Origin: Hyaloscypha bicolor E
Taxonomy: Eukaryota > Ascomycota > Leotiomycetes > Helotiales > Hyaloscyphaceae
Assembly: GCF_002865645.1 (NCBI RefSeq)
Contig: NW_020194589.1
Span: forward strand, 604,812-668,811
Length of the DNA stretch: 64,000 nucleotides
Reading direction: 5' to 3'
The translations under genes were made by a program, and so were the position numbers. The notes beneath the pieces are model-generated. The model was not told the origin of the DNA. It saw only the letters and a list, made by a program, of their open reading frames with translations, and did not search any database. Of the stretch, positions 46,848 to 61,753 are shown in pieces (within the stretch, counting starts at the first letter, position 1; each line of letters opens with the position of its first letter).

Positions 46848-49800
46848 CTAATATCCTAATTATATTTATTTCAAAAAAAGAAAACAGCCTATATTTATAT
46901 ATTAATTACTAAAGTCTAAATAGAATTACTATTAAAAACCAAATACTATTACTATTTATTAGTAAAATAATAAACAGGTTTTATAAAATAAAGATATATA
47001 TAAAGCTAGATTTAAAAAATACTTATTATTAGTTATAAATATAAAAGAATAATAAATAAAAAATAGTATTTCAAATATACTATAGATATTTTAAGTATTA
47101 TATTATATTCTTTAAACTCTTTAATAGTCCGGTAATATTTCAGGTATATATTAATTATATACTAGTAGGTTTTATAAATATTATTTATATAATTTATCTA
47201 GATAATATTTTAATTTATTTAAAGAACCTAGAATAATATATATTCGAGTAATTACAAAAATACTAGCTCTTTATAAACTTAGTAAAATACAAGTTTAATA
47301 TAGAGAAAATAAAGTTCCTGGAATTTATAATTAGCCCGAATAATATAGAAATAAAAGCCAGCCAGGTTATAGCTATTAGAGAATAGCCGGCTCTAAAGAA
47401 TAATATCCGAGAAATCCAAGTATTTCTGGGTTTTACTAATTTTTATTAGAGGTTTATTTATAGATATTTTAGGGTAATAAAAGAATTAATTAATTTGTTA
47501 AAAATTAGTAGAAATTAATAATATTATTTTAGCTAGATAAATAAAACAAATAAGGCTGTTAAGAAGCTATAAATTATATTTATAATAGTACTAATTCTTT
47601 ATTATTTTAATCTAGTCTTAAAAATTTATATAGAAATAAATATTTCAGGATTTATAATTATAGATATAATTTTCTAGCTCTTTAATAAAGAAATAGAAGC
47701 CAGGTAATATTCTATTACCTTCTATTTAAAAAAGATAACTATAATTAAATATAAATACAAGATATATAATTCTAAACTTTTAGCTATTATTCTAGTATTT
47801 TATATTTAGTAATATTATATAATATATATCTAATATATTATTATTATTAAAATAAATTATAATAACTTGAAATACTTTATAATAAAGAGAAAACTAAATA
47901 ATTAATAAATAAAATAAATAAAGAAGCTAGCTATTTTTGATTTTATTTTAGAATACTAACCAGAATATAATAACTTTACTAATAAACTATTAAAAAGGCC
48001 AGATTTTATAACGGACATAAATAAACATACTTTATTACTTATATTTTATAATAAGCTATAAAATATAAAATAGAGAGCCTTATAAATAATAGTAATAAGA
48101 TACTATATTATTCCTATAATATTATAATCTAAGATCTAAAAGAAAGAAAGTAAATACTTTTTAATTAGTAAAATACTAAGGAATTCTAAAAAGAAAATCT
48201 ATTTTAGTAATAGAATAATACCAGAAATATTATTATTTAAGCCTATTACTAGTATAGCTAGTTATAAATAGTATATATTACGGATTCTAGCTATATAAGT
48301 AGCTAGATCTGAAATAATATATAAGAAAAATAGAGAAATATTACTTAAATTACTATTATAGTACTAAAGGCTTAATCTATTAGTATAATACTAGTAATAC
48401 GAATAGTTCTTAAAAAAGACTTCTACTAGAGCTATTAAGACTTGAGAACTTAATATATCTGGGTTATTAAGATATTAGAATACTATTTATATAATAAATA
48501 AGTTAGCTTTTAAAGAAGAATTATTATAAGCTAATTATAATAATTTTATAAGTAGGTATTTTAGTACTAGTAAGATACTAGAAATTCTCTAGAAAAAGTA
48601 CTTCTAGTAAAATATAAAAAAGAATATAAAAAAACTATATTAGAACTTGCCCTATATATTAATAGATTAAGATAAAGAGATATTTACTATATAATATATT
48701 TAGTTTATTTCCTTTTTCTTCTAAGCTATAGCAAGAAATTATTATATACTTTATTATAGAATTACTTTCTTCTAGGTTTTATAATAAGATATATAATTCT
48801 ATATTTATTATTATTAATAAATATATAAAAATAGTATAATATATTCTAATTACTAAAGAAATTTCGGCTATTGAATTAGTAAAGCTATTTATATATTATA
48901 TTATTAAAAACTTTAGTATACCTATAAATATAACTTCTAATAAAAGATCTGTTTTTATAAATAAGTTCTAATTAAGTTTATACTTTTATTTAAAGGTTTA
49001 ATAATAGCTAAATATAATATTTCATTTATAAACTAATAAATAAATAAAGAATCTAAACTAAACTCTAAAATAGTATTTAAAATACTATATTAGCTATTAA
49101 TAAAATAACTAGATAATAAAGCTTATTTTTATAGAATTTATATATAATAATTCTATATATTTAATAATAGGAATTTCTTTATTCTATATATTATATAAAT
49201 TTTATTCTAGTATTAAACTATATATTAAAAACAATATTCTAGAAAAATAAATACTAGTAATATAGAAAAGAATATAAAGAATTTAAATAGAATAGAAAAT
49301 ATTAAAATAATAATAATAAGAAATAATAATAATAGGAAATAATAATAATAAGAAATAATAAATATATAGAAAAAGTATTATAATAAAAAACATATTAATA
49401 AAAAGTTTAATATATATAATAAAGTTATACTTTATATAACAAATATTTAATAGCTGTAACCTAGTATAAAGCTAGTAAATAAAAATCTCGGCTTTTTTAA
49501 AGTTCTAGAAATTATAGAAATATATAAATAGATATATTATTTAGAATTACTATTATTATATTAGATCTATAATATTTTCTATATTTCTCTCTTAGAACTA
49601 TAATACCCGCAAGCTAGTATTATAGTAGAACTAGAACCGGTTAAGATTAAGAGTAAAGAGAAATTCGAAATAGAATCTATTATAGCCTATAGAAAAGACA
49701 GAAAAGAAAGAAAATATCTCGTTTATTAAAAGGGCTATTTACTAGTAAATAATATATGGGAATTACTGAATAATCTAGAGAATATAGTTCAAGAATTATA

Positions 49801-49860
49801 AGAATACTTGGAAAAAAGTAATATTATAATATTATTAGCTAAATAGAAATATAAAAAATA
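46848..49860 (+). pseudogene. Chromodomain Gypsy (chromovirus) pol relic, 5' part missing
   Basis: The decayed frame starts at about the middle of the reverse-transcriptase N-terminus directly after the 13-kb element. The frame shows FISKKENSLYLYINY and IKNQ, KLDLKNTYY, FKLFNSPVIFQVYINYIL, then YLDNILIYLK at the active site (family YLDDILIY; Asp to Asn). Next come the FLEFIISP and REIQVFLGFTNFY blocks, RNase H (EINISGFIIIDII; YNSKLLAIILVF) to about 47,990, and an integrase to about 49,350. Near 49,650-49,830 the reading RKERKYLVY-stop-KGYLLVNNIWELLNNLEN matches a chromodomain, which in this group guides integration to heterochromatin. It was probably interrupted by the 13-kb element. Confidence 0.72.
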
Positions 49861-52800
49861 AATACTTTTATTAGAAAACTATTAAAAACCATATATTTAT
49901 TTATAGAAAAGCTATATGAAAATTATTAAAAACTCTAATTTCTATATTTTATAAATATCCTATTCTTATAATTACTCTCTATTATTTTTATTAGAATTCT
50001 TATTAGAATTCTTTTAAAAAACAAATAGTAAATTAGTCTATAAAGCTATTAGCTATTAGTAAGAAACAAGAAAGAAATAAGCTTATTTAATACTAAAAAA
50101 TATTAATTATATTATTAAAAGCACTTTATATTTATATTAAGCTAGTAAGAATTATTTAACTTATTTCTTGAATTATTAGGGGAATCTATTAGTCTCGAAT
50201 AATAGCTTTAATACGAGAAATATATATAGTTTAGTATAAAAAAAAAGTAATAATAGCCTTTTTTCTTTTAAATAAAGATTAGAAAAGATACTTATATATA
50301 TTAATAGCTTAAAAAAGGTAATTTAATTATATTATATATATTTAAGAAACTTTAAATAGTATTAGAATAGGAAATAAAAGAAGAAATTTATAGTTTATAA
50401 AATTATATTTCTTATTTTTAGAATAATAGTAATTATATATTAAGTAATTATTACTTTTAATATAAATAAGATTAGGAAACTTAATAATATTCTTAGAATA
50501 TTAAAAATAATAAAAGCAAATTAAGGATATAGAAATATTAGCCAAACAGGTAATAATAGATTAATAAGTATTAAAAGAAGTATTTATCTTAATAACTAAA
50601 GAAATAAAAGAAGAAATTAGAAGAAAGCTTAAATAAAAATTAAAGAAAGCTTAAAGAAAGCTTAAAGAAAGCTTAAAGAAGTTTAAAAAAGGCTTAAAGA
50701 AGAAAGGCAAGAAATAAAAAAGAACTAGATATAATATTATAATTAAGGAAAAGAAAGATTAGTTAATAGGAAAAAGAAGGCCTTTTTATAATATTCTTTT
50801 CTCAAATAGTAATTACAAATTCGGAACTAGTTCTATACTAGAAATACCCAGAAATTTCTAAAGAAGGAATTTATAAATAAACTAGAAGATTAGATTAATT
50901 TTCCTAAGCTTTTGGGCCTATAGAATAATAATTTATTTGCAAATAGAGGCTAAATTAGGATTTATAAACTAATTAAGAGACTAAAAGAGCTTTATATCTA
51001 ATAGTATATATTATATCTATATTATTTTTATAAAAAGAAATTACTAGAGGCAATTTACAAATTAATTAAACAGGATTAGTAAATTATATCTTTAATTCTA
51101 TTATCTAATATAATAATAGAATAATTATAGGAAGTTTTTAAAGAGAACTAATAGCCGGAAAAGTTTTAGGGAATTATTTATAAAGCTATTTATAGTTTTC
51201 TCAGGCCTTTTAAAAATAAGGGCCTAGAAGAAAAGTTAATATAATAGATATATATAATAGTATATAGATAGGTATTAGATATTATAGATCTAGCTTCCTA
51301 TTTTAAATAAAGCTTATAATTAGAATTATATAAATAATTGGAATTATATGAATTATATAGGATTATATTTCCTAGTTAAATAAAGTACTTTATAGGCTTG
51401 GCTAAGTACTAGGAAATATATAGGAAAATACTTCTAGCTTTAGGAAAGGATATTAATTAGTTTTTTATTAGAATTAATTCTTGGAATTAGTTATATTTAC
51501 AAGTATTACTCTATAGCTTACTTACTTTAATTACTTATATATTATTTTACTATTATATATCTTATAATAATATATTAATTATCTAGTTAATAATTCCTAT
51601 AAAGCTATAATAATTACTAATTAATAAAATTTACTTTCCGGAATAATTAAGTTTTTAGTAAAAAAGAATTTAATAGTTCTATATTATATTTGCCTTATTT
51701 AGTAAAAGAATATAAATAATAGTAATAACTAAAAGTATTTTTTTAATATACTTTTTATTAAAGAGTTTTAAAAATATATAATTAAGGCTAATATTTAATT
51801 ATTATTAGATTTCAAATTATATTTATTTCTAGATATCTAGAAATATAATCTAAATCTTATTTTTATTTTATTTAGAATATAGTTAATATAGTATAGGTTT
51901 TATTTTTTAATTATAATCTTGAAATATAATTAAAATATATTAGCTTTATTTAAAATATATATTATTATATTACTAAAATAATACTTATATTATTAGGGGA
52001 ATTCTAAAAGAAATAAACTAAAAATTAATAAAGCTATTTCCGGTAATGTTTGTATTATAAGTACTATATATTAGGCTATATTACTCTTTATAAAATAATA
52101 ATTATAGCTAATTTAGTTTATAAATAAAAATCTAATAATAATATCTATATTTATAATTCTAATTAGTTATTATTTTTCTATTAGTTAAGCAAGTTCCGAA
52201 ATATAAATTAATATAACAAGAATTAAGATATTTATAATAAGGCTAATAAATAGTTAATTACTAATTATTATATTTATCTTAATAATATTAGTTTATATTA
52301 TAGCTCTAATAATAATATTAAAGATTAAGGTTATAAATATATATTTTTAATTAAATTTCTTAAAATAAATACCAGATATTATAATATTAAAGCAATTAGT
52401 TATATAATAGATTAAAACTATAGCTTTAATTAAAACTATCTAATTATTTCCGGATTTAAAGATATATAAAAAGAAAAATAGTTATATAAGAATTATTTTA
52501 ATAATACTATTATTAATTCTAATAATAATACTAGAATTAAAAATAATAAATTAATAAGGGTTTTAAATAGAAAGAAAAGCTAGAAATATTAGTATATATA
52601 TTTCTAGTAAAATAATATATTTCTAGTAAAATAATATATATATATATAAAATAATATATATATATAAAATAATATATATATATAAAATAATATATAATAT
52701 TTATCTAAAATTCTTATAATAAAAAATTAAAAAATTAAACTCGACTTAGTTAATAATAGAAAGAATAAACGAATATATATAATAATTTTTAAATATAAAT

Positions 52801-53244
52801 ATATTTATTTTTTAAAAAGAAAAAACTAGGATTTAATTACTTTTTATAGATTTCTTATTAATAAAAAAAAGGTTTATCTACTTTAGCTAAAAAGAATTTT
52901 AGGATTTCTAGAAATCCTATATTAGAATATAGTTTAGAATATAAAAACCTTTTTTGCTTCTATTAATAAAGGCTTATAAGAGAATACCGGCTATTTTTTT
53001 CTATATATTAGATTCTTATAAATAATTAATATAAATTAGCCAAGATATTTAAAATTATAGAATTTAATATTTGAGTTTACTAAGAAAATACCGGATAATT
53101 TCTTGGTTTTTTTTTAATAATTTTCCAAGTATTTTAATAAGAAATAATAGAAATAAACTATTAAATATTAAAAAATATTTACTTTTTTATTTATTTTATA
53201 TTAATTATTTCCGAAAATATAGTTATATTTTATTTTTCTTTAAT
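49861..53244 (+). other. AT-rich relic with a decayed plus frame at about 50,430-52,610
   Basis: It begins after the chromodomain relic and should include its 3' LTR, which I could not delimit. A plus frame from about 50,430 keeps protein-like stretches (KLIKRLKELYI, KNKGLEEKLI, LALGKDINQFFIRINS) with mostly TAA/TAG stops. Family unknown. Short tandem units AAAGAAAGCTTA lie at about 50,640-50,690 and AATATATATATAAAAT-type units at about 52,600-52,700. Confidence 0.35.
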
Positions 53245-53500
53245 TATTAGTTTATTAGTAATATATAATACTATTATATAGTTATAAAATACTATTTATA
53301 TAAAATTAGTAAAATTATTATTTAGAAATAAAAATTATAATATTATAGTATTAATATATAATTCCTAAATCTACTAAGCCTAATAAGAACTAGCTACTAG
53401 TCGAGTTATTTATAAAATACGAGATTATATAATTATATCTTATATCTTATATTTTATTACTTATATTTTATTACTTATATTTTATTATTTATATTTTATA

Positions 53501-54855
53501 ATAAATAACTATAAGTCTAAGAACTTATTTAATAAATATTTCCTCTACTATAACTTATTATCTTATTTATTCTATTAAACAAGTAATATTAAAGCTATCT
53601 ATAATCTAATTAAAATATATAATAGCCAGGTATTTAATTAATAGTTTTACGAACTTAGTATTTCATATATTTTTTATTTATAGTCTTTATAATATTTATA
53701 TATTTTTATATTTCCTTTATTAGCTTATTTAAAAGCTCTAATACTAATATCTCCTATATTTCCTATATATACTTAATTATATAATTTATTATAGCTTAAC
53801 TATTACTTATATTTTTAAGCTTAGGATATACTTTATTAATTTCCGCTTTTAGTATTTTCTATAGATTTTCTATAGGATTTAACTCTAGTAAATATAATAG
53901 CTAAGATATAACTTCTATTTCTATTTCTATAAAGAAGGCTATAATCTTATAGGCCTTATATATAGGTATATTATCTTATATAAAAATACTATTATATTCG
54001 AGAATTATAAGAAAGTATTTAACTAAAACCTTAAAGTAAACTTTTATTATAATACTCTCTCTTTTTATATTCTAATCTCTCTCTATTACTACTAAATTAT
54101 TCCTATACCCAAAGCCAAATACTACCTAAAATATCTGTATTTTCTCTTTTAGAGGCTTGGTTTAAATTATCCAGATTTCTAGGCCTTTACCTATAAGTAT
54201 TAATATATAATTAGTAAGAGTATATTAGATATAAAAGAGGAAATAATTTATTCTACTAATAATAAATCTATTTAATAGTATCTCCTTTCCTATATTTAAC
54301 TAAGTACTTATTAGATTACTATAACTATCTCTAATATTCTACTAGCTTCCTATTATACTTTATAGCTTATTCTAAATATAGGAAAGTATATTCTGGAATA
54401 AGAAATGGCTTCTATTTTATATACTATTTCTAAATACCGGATTTCTTAAGATACTAGTAAATTGTTTTCTTAGAAATATAAGAAATACAAGAAATAAAAA
54501 GCTATTAAGTAATTATTTTCGGATTTATAATAATTATATATTATATAAGCTAGTAGTTCCCAGAAATAAAAACGGAAGATATATTATATTAAGGATATAT
54601 AATATAAGAGACCTAATAAGATATATTTTTAATAATTAATTTATAAATAGTTTTTATAAGCTTTTCTATATATATAATAATAGGGAATTTAATACTATAA
54701 TTATAAATACTTATTATTTATAATCTCTAGTTAAGTGAGATCTTTTCTGAAAATTTATATAGTATTTCAGATATTTTTATTAAGAAAGAATAATTAGTTC
54801 TAATTATATAAAAACGCTGTTTTAATATTTTTCGCTTAGACTTATAGCTATTTAT
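53501..54855 (-). mobile_element. Tc1/mariner-type transposon inside the Copia copy II LTR
   Basis: 1,355 bp with inverted ends sharing CTATAAGTCTAAG (left near 53,509-53,521; right near 54,835-54,848), flanked by TA. The LTR sequence reads on across it when compared with copy I. On minus, a decayed transposase shows IIAFFIEIEIEVIS followed by LLELNPIENL near 53,860-53,950. This is the C-terminal catalytic block (family SPDLNPIENLW) of Tc1-like DD34D transposases. It is unrelated in its ends to elements A and B. Confidence 0.75.
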
Positions 54856-54914
54856 TATATATTTCGAGTTTTGTAATTATATATATAATTCCTAAAGAAA
54901 TAGTTATATTAAAA

Positions 54915-57900
54915 TTAGAACCTTTTTAAAAAATACAAAAAATAGTACTTTTTTCTAATTATATATAAATTTCCTAATCTGGTCTAGTATTAGATTTCTT
55001 AAACGCTTTATATATTTATATTGCTTTTTAATGTTTTAGTTATATATTAAAGGCTATAGCCTTTTATATATAACTTCTTTTTCTATAATATTCTTCTATT
55101 TTATATATTTATTTTTCCTTATTTTATATATCTATTTCCTGCTCTATTTATATTTAATTTATATTAATTAGATACTTAAAAGTATTTAATAACTTTAACT
55201 TCGTTATAAAATTAATAGAATTTAATTCTCTTTTAATTTATTTAACTTCTATAATCTCTTATTATTTATATATCTAATAAAGATATATTATATTAATTAT
55301 TAGGTATTTCTTTCGAGTAATATCTAATTTAATAAGATATTTATATAATGACTTTAAATTCGTATAAATAATTAATAGAAGTTCTATTTCTAGTATTCTA
55401 TTAATTATTAATTTAATAAAAGTACCTATATTAAAACTATAAGCTATATTATAAAGTTCTAAAATTAGAATACTTCTAGTAACTTTTTTATATTTAATAG
55501 AGAACTAATAAATAATATTAGTATATCTAGTTTTATTTACTAGAACTAGAATATATTTAATTTAGAAAAAGAAATCTTAATTATTTATAAATAAAGTATT
55601 TATAAAAATAATTAAATATAAGGATTTCTTTATTAGCTTTATAAATCTTAGTTCTTTAGTAGTATTTTTAATTTACTATTAAATATATTTATTAAATATC
55701 TTAATATTAGTTTTTAAAAATTTAATAGCTTAAGTAATAATTAATAGATTATATAAAGCCTTTAGTTAATAAACTAATATAATATATATTTCTCTAATAT
55801 ATTAGATAATATATTAATTCTTTATAGAAAGATCTTAATATATAATACTTTTACTATTTATAATAATAATATTTTTAATTAATATAATTCGGAGGTTTTT
55901 ATATTAGTATTCCTATATAAGCGTAATTCTAGTAGTTTCTATATAAATAATACTTTTATTAAACTTGAGATTATAATTAAAAATAAAGTATTTATATTTC
56001 TTAGCCAAAAACTTAATTTTATAGAACTTTAGTTACTTTATTTTTACAAAATTATTATTTCTAATAAATAAAATATTATTAGTTTAAAGGCTAAGAATTC
56101 CGAATAATTATTTATTATAAAAGAGGCAAAGGTTATAAATTAACTATTTTATAGAAAGCTTATTAATATAATAGAAATAATAAGTTTTAAACTAATAATT
56201 TCTAGTTTCTAGTATATTATATAATAGTTTTATAACTTTTAGAACTAAATTATTATTTAGTTTTAGCTATCTAATAAATTTGTAGAATAAATTAATATAG
56301 AAACTATAATTAAGTAAGGTTATTAATTAAACATAAGCTTGTAATATATTCTATAAATATAGTTTTATAATTCTTATAATTATAATAGTAATATAGAAAA
56401 TAATTCTTTAGCTAATATATTAAATAATTAGTAATTATATTAATATTATATATTTCTTATTATTATTATAAGTTTAGATAACTAGTTTTAACTTTTTAAG
56501 TTCTTTTTTTATATTCTTATTTTTAATTTCGTTAATAAATTAGAAATTAAAAATATATATTTCTTTTAATATCTGAGATCTAGAAATAATCTTAAATATA
56601 TTCTTTTCTAAAAAGCTAATAACTTTAACTTAATACGAGTTTTTATATAAGTTATTATCCTATAGAAATACTATAATATTAAGGTTTTTATAAAGGCGTT
56701 TTTTATTATACTTTAGTAAAATAGCAGGAATAATAAAAGAAATTATATTTGTATTATTTTTGGTTTTATTATAAAATTCGGGAATAGATTTAGATTTATA
56801 ACTATTAGTACTAACTTAATATTCTCTTTATAAAAGGGCTTTATAGTAATTAAATAAAAGATATTATTATTATATAATAGAGCTAGTATATAAGACTTCC
56901 CGTTTATTATTATAAGCTTATATAGTTTATTTTAATTATTATATTAACTAGTATTTCTTTTATATTATATAAGAATATCTGAATTTAGGGAAAGTTTACA
57001 AATATTAGTAATACTAGAACTATTTCAGGTATTTAGAATATTCGTAATTTAATATCTAGCTTAAAGCTTTTGAATTTCTACTATTATTTTCCTGAATACT
57101 ATTAATTACTATAATATAATTAGTAATAAAGTATTATATTTAGTTATTTAAAATAAAGTACTATAAACTAAAAGAGTTAAAATAATACTATTAGGTCCTA
57201 TAAAGTTATTAATAGCTTTAAAAGCTATTTAAAATATAGTATTTGTATTAATTCTATTAATTTTGGCTATAATAATAAGGTAAATATATTAAATCGGGCT
57301 ATAATAGTATTTTATAATTCTAATAGAATTATAAGCTTTTATAGAAATGATTTTAATCTTAATACTTATAGTATTTATAAGTTAAATAAACTTTTTACTA
57401 ATAAACTACTTTTTAATATTTACTATAATCTAATTAAAAAGGCCTAAATAAGTATTAATTTAATATTATTTTAGGGTATTTCAAGTATATAAGATATTAA
57501 TATTCTATAACTACTAGCCGGCTTAATATCGGATACCTTTATTAATAATATAAAATATAGGCTTACTAAAAATATAAAAAATAATAATAATAATAAAGTA
57601 ATTAAAGCTAATATTATTTCTTAAATTAAGTTTGAATTATTCTAGTAATTATTCGAATTTCTAGTATTACTTATAGTATTTTATAAGATATTTAAGGGCT
57701 TTTATATTAATATTATAGCTTGCTTATTCTAGTATATTTCGGAGCTTATTAATTAATAAATAATTAAAGTAATAATATAAATATTATAATTTAATATTCG
57801 TAAAAAAATAGGAATTATAATTAAAGAATTCGGAAATAAAGCTTTATAATATAGTATTCTAAAGCAGGAAAAAGTATCTAAAACATTATATTATAAATAT

Positions 57901-60500
57901 ATAATATCTAATAGAAATAATAAAATAATTAGTAAAATTATTAAAATAGACTTCTAGTATATTAGCTAAGCTAAGTAAAGTAGAGTTTTTATAAATATAA
58001 TATAGAATTATATTTGCCTAATTAGTATTTTTACTATTATAGATTTAATAAAGGATATGAATCTAATATTAAACTAGATATTAACTTAATCTTTAATAGT
58101 TTTATTAAGTTTAATACTATTATTAGTCTATTATAAAGCTTAGAATTAATCGGAACTAATAGTTAAGAATCTAGAGGCTCTAGTATTAATTATAATTCTA
58201 TAAAAATAACGGGTATTATATCTAGAAATATTATTTATTATAAAGGTTTAAGTATTTTCTATAGCTAGTTTTATAAATAGTTTATTAGATTTCAAGATAT
58301 AGTTTTTATTTATTAATTAATATATAAGAGAAAGGGAACTAAGGTTATTTATAAAAGTATTAGCTATAGTTATTAGTATAATAGAAATAGCTAAAAGGCT
58401 TTTAATTAAAGTAAAATAGAAATCTAAATACTATTTCTTTATTTTATTTATTAATATTAGAAAAGCTTTAAGAATATTACCTAAATAATTCTTTTTATTA
58501 TTATTTTTATTACTTTTATAATATTCTTTTTCTTTAACTTTGGCTACTAGTTATAAATAGCTATTATTAAACTTTTTATTATATTAATAAGAGTTTGAAG
58601 CCTTGAATTAATAGAGGTTTCGGGTTCTGAATTAAGCCTTTTTATTTTCTTATTTTTCTAATATATATTTCTAGAAATAGTATTTGGGTTTTTTATATAT
58701 AAAATATAACTTATTCGAATAGTTATTTCGGAGGCTATAATTATAACTTGGGTTATATTAATCATTTTCGAATAAATAATTATTTAGCTATTTTCTTAAA
58801 TAGTATTATTAATTAATAAAAAAAATCTTAATATTAATCTATTATTTTTTCTTATAAGTAATAATAGATAATTAGAGCTTATTAATAAGTTAACCGAGAT
58901 TAGAAAAAGAATCCGAGACTATATATTAGTATATTAGTATACTTTAATAAAAGATAATAATCTTATTATATAAGAATTTAGTATTTTATAAAGCAAATAC
59001 TAGTTTATATTATAATTTATATAGGTTATTAATTAGTAATTAGATAAGCTCAAATATTATTTTTTCGGGATATTAAACTATTATAATTACTATTATAGTA
59101 GTATTTTACTTATTTATATAGGCCTCTTTATATATATATATTAAAAGAGCTAGTTATTATAAAAGTAATCTTATACTAGTTTCTTTAATATAATAAGGAA
59201 AGTTCTTATTAATACCTCTTATAGAAGCTTTATATATTAGTAAATATTAAAGAAAATAGCAAGTTTTTAATTAAAACTATTATTAGTTTTATTATACTTT
59301 TATATTTTAGTATATATCTTTACTATTTCTCTAATTAGCTTTATAGTAAAAGAGTTATTTAAAGAACTATTTAAGAATAGTAAAAATAATAAAAAATTAT
59401 TAGTTTTAGTTTTTTATAGTCTAATACTAATAGAAATAATTATAGATAATAAAGAAATAGTAAATAATAAAGAAATATAAGTAATAATTAGTTTAATATA
59501 TTAATTTCTTATAATACTATTATTTAGGAATATATATAATAAGATAATAGAGCCTGATTTGAGATCTTATCTAATAGTAATAATATTATTAGTAGTTTAG
59601 ATATATTATTTTTCTTTTTAAATAGTATTAACTAAAAACTATATAATAGTAAAGTAACTATAATTATATTTAATATAAATATTATTATATTATAAAGCAG
59701 TTTATAATTAGTATAATTCGTATTAATCTAATTAATTAAATATCTCGAGATTAAAATTACTAAAATTCTCTTTAAATAATTTCCAGAGATTTTTATTAGT
59801 TAATTTCTTTATCTTATACTAGAATATTCTAGTATTACAATAATCCAGGATTTCCTTATAATTAGAGCTACTCAGGTTAATATTATTCTTCTATTTCTTT
59901 ATTTACTTATATTTATTTTATAGGTTTATTATTCCGAACCTTTAGAGCTAAGTTCTCTCTAATATATATATATAGTTTAAGGCAGAAAGAATTCGAAAAA
60001 GAAATAGTTTATAATAAGTTTATAAAAAGGTTTTAATAATAAAGATATCTAGTTATCTAGATATCTGGTTTAAATATCTAATTTAGATACTAGATACCCG
60101 GTTTAGATATCTGGTTTAGATATTAGATACTTAGATATTTAATAAGAGTATTAAAATAAATATTTTACCTTAAAAACTTTATTTATAACAAGAAATTTAG
60201 GAAATAAAATATTATAATTCCGGGAAAATCTAAAGCTTAAAGAGTTCGATTTAATAATAAAATCGAAGTTATAATTAAAAAGCTTTAAGAATATATATAG
60301 GATATATATTTTAGAAAAAGAGTTCTATAAATACGGGTATTATATAAATAGAAAAGATAGTTTCTAAGAAAGTAGTTTTAGAACTAAAAGAAATTAGTTT
60401 TAAAGAATAATAGAAGTTAAATAAATAGATAGTTAAATAGCTAATTATTTATTAATTAATAAAAACTAAAGTTTTTTTCTTTAGGCTACTAAATACTTTT
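54915..60500 (-). pseudogene. Copia gag-pol polyprotein relic (copy II)
   Basis: Collinear with copy I on minus: gag at the high-coordinate end, integrase at about 58,100-56,900 and reverse transcriptase to RNase H at about 56,650-55,400. More decayed than copy I: most remaining C positions differ as T. The region around 57,340-57,350 is the uninterrupted counterpart of the piggyBac insertion site at 20,508/22,535. Confidence 0.7.
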
Positions 60501-60620
60501 TTATAAAATTAATAAGTAATTTCCTTTATTAATATAGCTAAATTAATATTATTAAGGGCTATTAAATACCTCTTTTAATATAACTATTTTATTTCTAATC
60601 TATAAGTATTAACTAATTAG

Positions 60621-60893
60621 TATTAGTTTATTAGTAATATATAATACTATTTATATAAGATTAATAAAGTTATTATTTAAAGTAAGAATTATAATATTAT
60701 AATATTAATATATAATTCCTAAATCTATTAAGCCTAATAGAAACTAGCTACTAGTCGAGTTATTTATAGAATATAAAGTTATATAACTATATTTCGAATC
60801 TTATATCCCGTTACTTATATTTTATTACCTATATTCTATATCTCGAATCCTGTAATTATATATATAATTCCCGAAAGAATAGCTATATTAATA
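60621..60893 (-). repeat. Copia copy II, 5' LTR
   Basis: 273 bp, shorter than the 297-bp LTRs of copy I because of small internal deletions. The CCCGTAT heptamers are reduced to fragments (near 60,800-60,850). Confidence 0.8.
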
Positions 60894-60898
60894 CTAAT

Positions 60899-61753
60899 AT
60901 TTTATATTTATTACTAATAAGAATATTTATTATTATTTCTCGAATAATATAATTTGAATTATTTATTTATTAAGAAAATATAGAATATAAGACACCTGGA
61001 ATTATAATAGAAAATTAAGAATCTATAGATATAATTCTTTATTATTAAAAATACTATTTAGAATTAAATAGTCTAAATATTAAAAATATTAAAAAATAAA
61101 TAGAAATATAATAAATAATATAAGTTTCTAAGGCAAATTACTTAATTTTAAAAGCTTTCCTTAAGCTTTAGAACTATTTAATTAAGCTCTTTTCTATTAT
61201 TTAAATAGCAAGTATTAAGATATATTTTTATAAATATAAAATAAAAAACTCGATTATAAATAGTTATTTTACTAAATAAATTATCTAATTAAAATAAATA
61301 TAGGCGGATTTATAATATATATTCGAACTAATTTAGATATAGAATATTTAAAAAACGAATTTATAGAAATTATAAAGTCTTATATTAATTATACTAAGAA
61401 TAAAAAGAAATACTTATATATCTTTATAATAAAAATAAATAGCCAAATAGATATATTAATAGAAAAGTTATAAAAAATTATTCTAATTTTAAAATATAAT
61501 ATATTCTTTTAATATATAAACCTTATAGTAAATAAATAATATAGTAATATATTAAATATTTTAGTTTATATTTTATTAGGCCAAGTTAATAATCTTAATT
61601 ATTAGTATTTAAAAAGGCTTAGAATATACTAGCTAGATTATTAGAAATAAATTAGAATATCTTATAATAAAATATAATATAGCTATAAATAATAATTGTA
61701 TAGAAATTTACTAGTAATTAAATAATAGAGAAAATAATAGAAATATTTAATAT
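60899..61753. other. AT-rich spacer between Copia copies II and III
   Basis: About 850 bp of decayed sequence. A plus frame keeps some protein-like stretches near 61,240-61,700, family not recognised. No repeat end resolved. Confidence 0.35.

Larger units (their letters stand above)
53245..60893 (-). mobile_element. Copia-type LTR retrotransposon, copy II
   Basis: The low-coordinate LTR starts at 53245 and is split by a Tc1-type element (53501-54855), resuming to about 54,912. The high-coordinate LTR is 60621-60893. The flanks are TTAAT (53240-53244) and CTAAT (60894-60898): a 5-bp duplication with one C to T change. Coding sense is minus and the interior is collinear with copy I, without the two insertions seen there. 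A tandem array of TTTAGATA/TCTGG words at about 60,040-60,150 is not evident in copy I. Confidence 0.85.
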
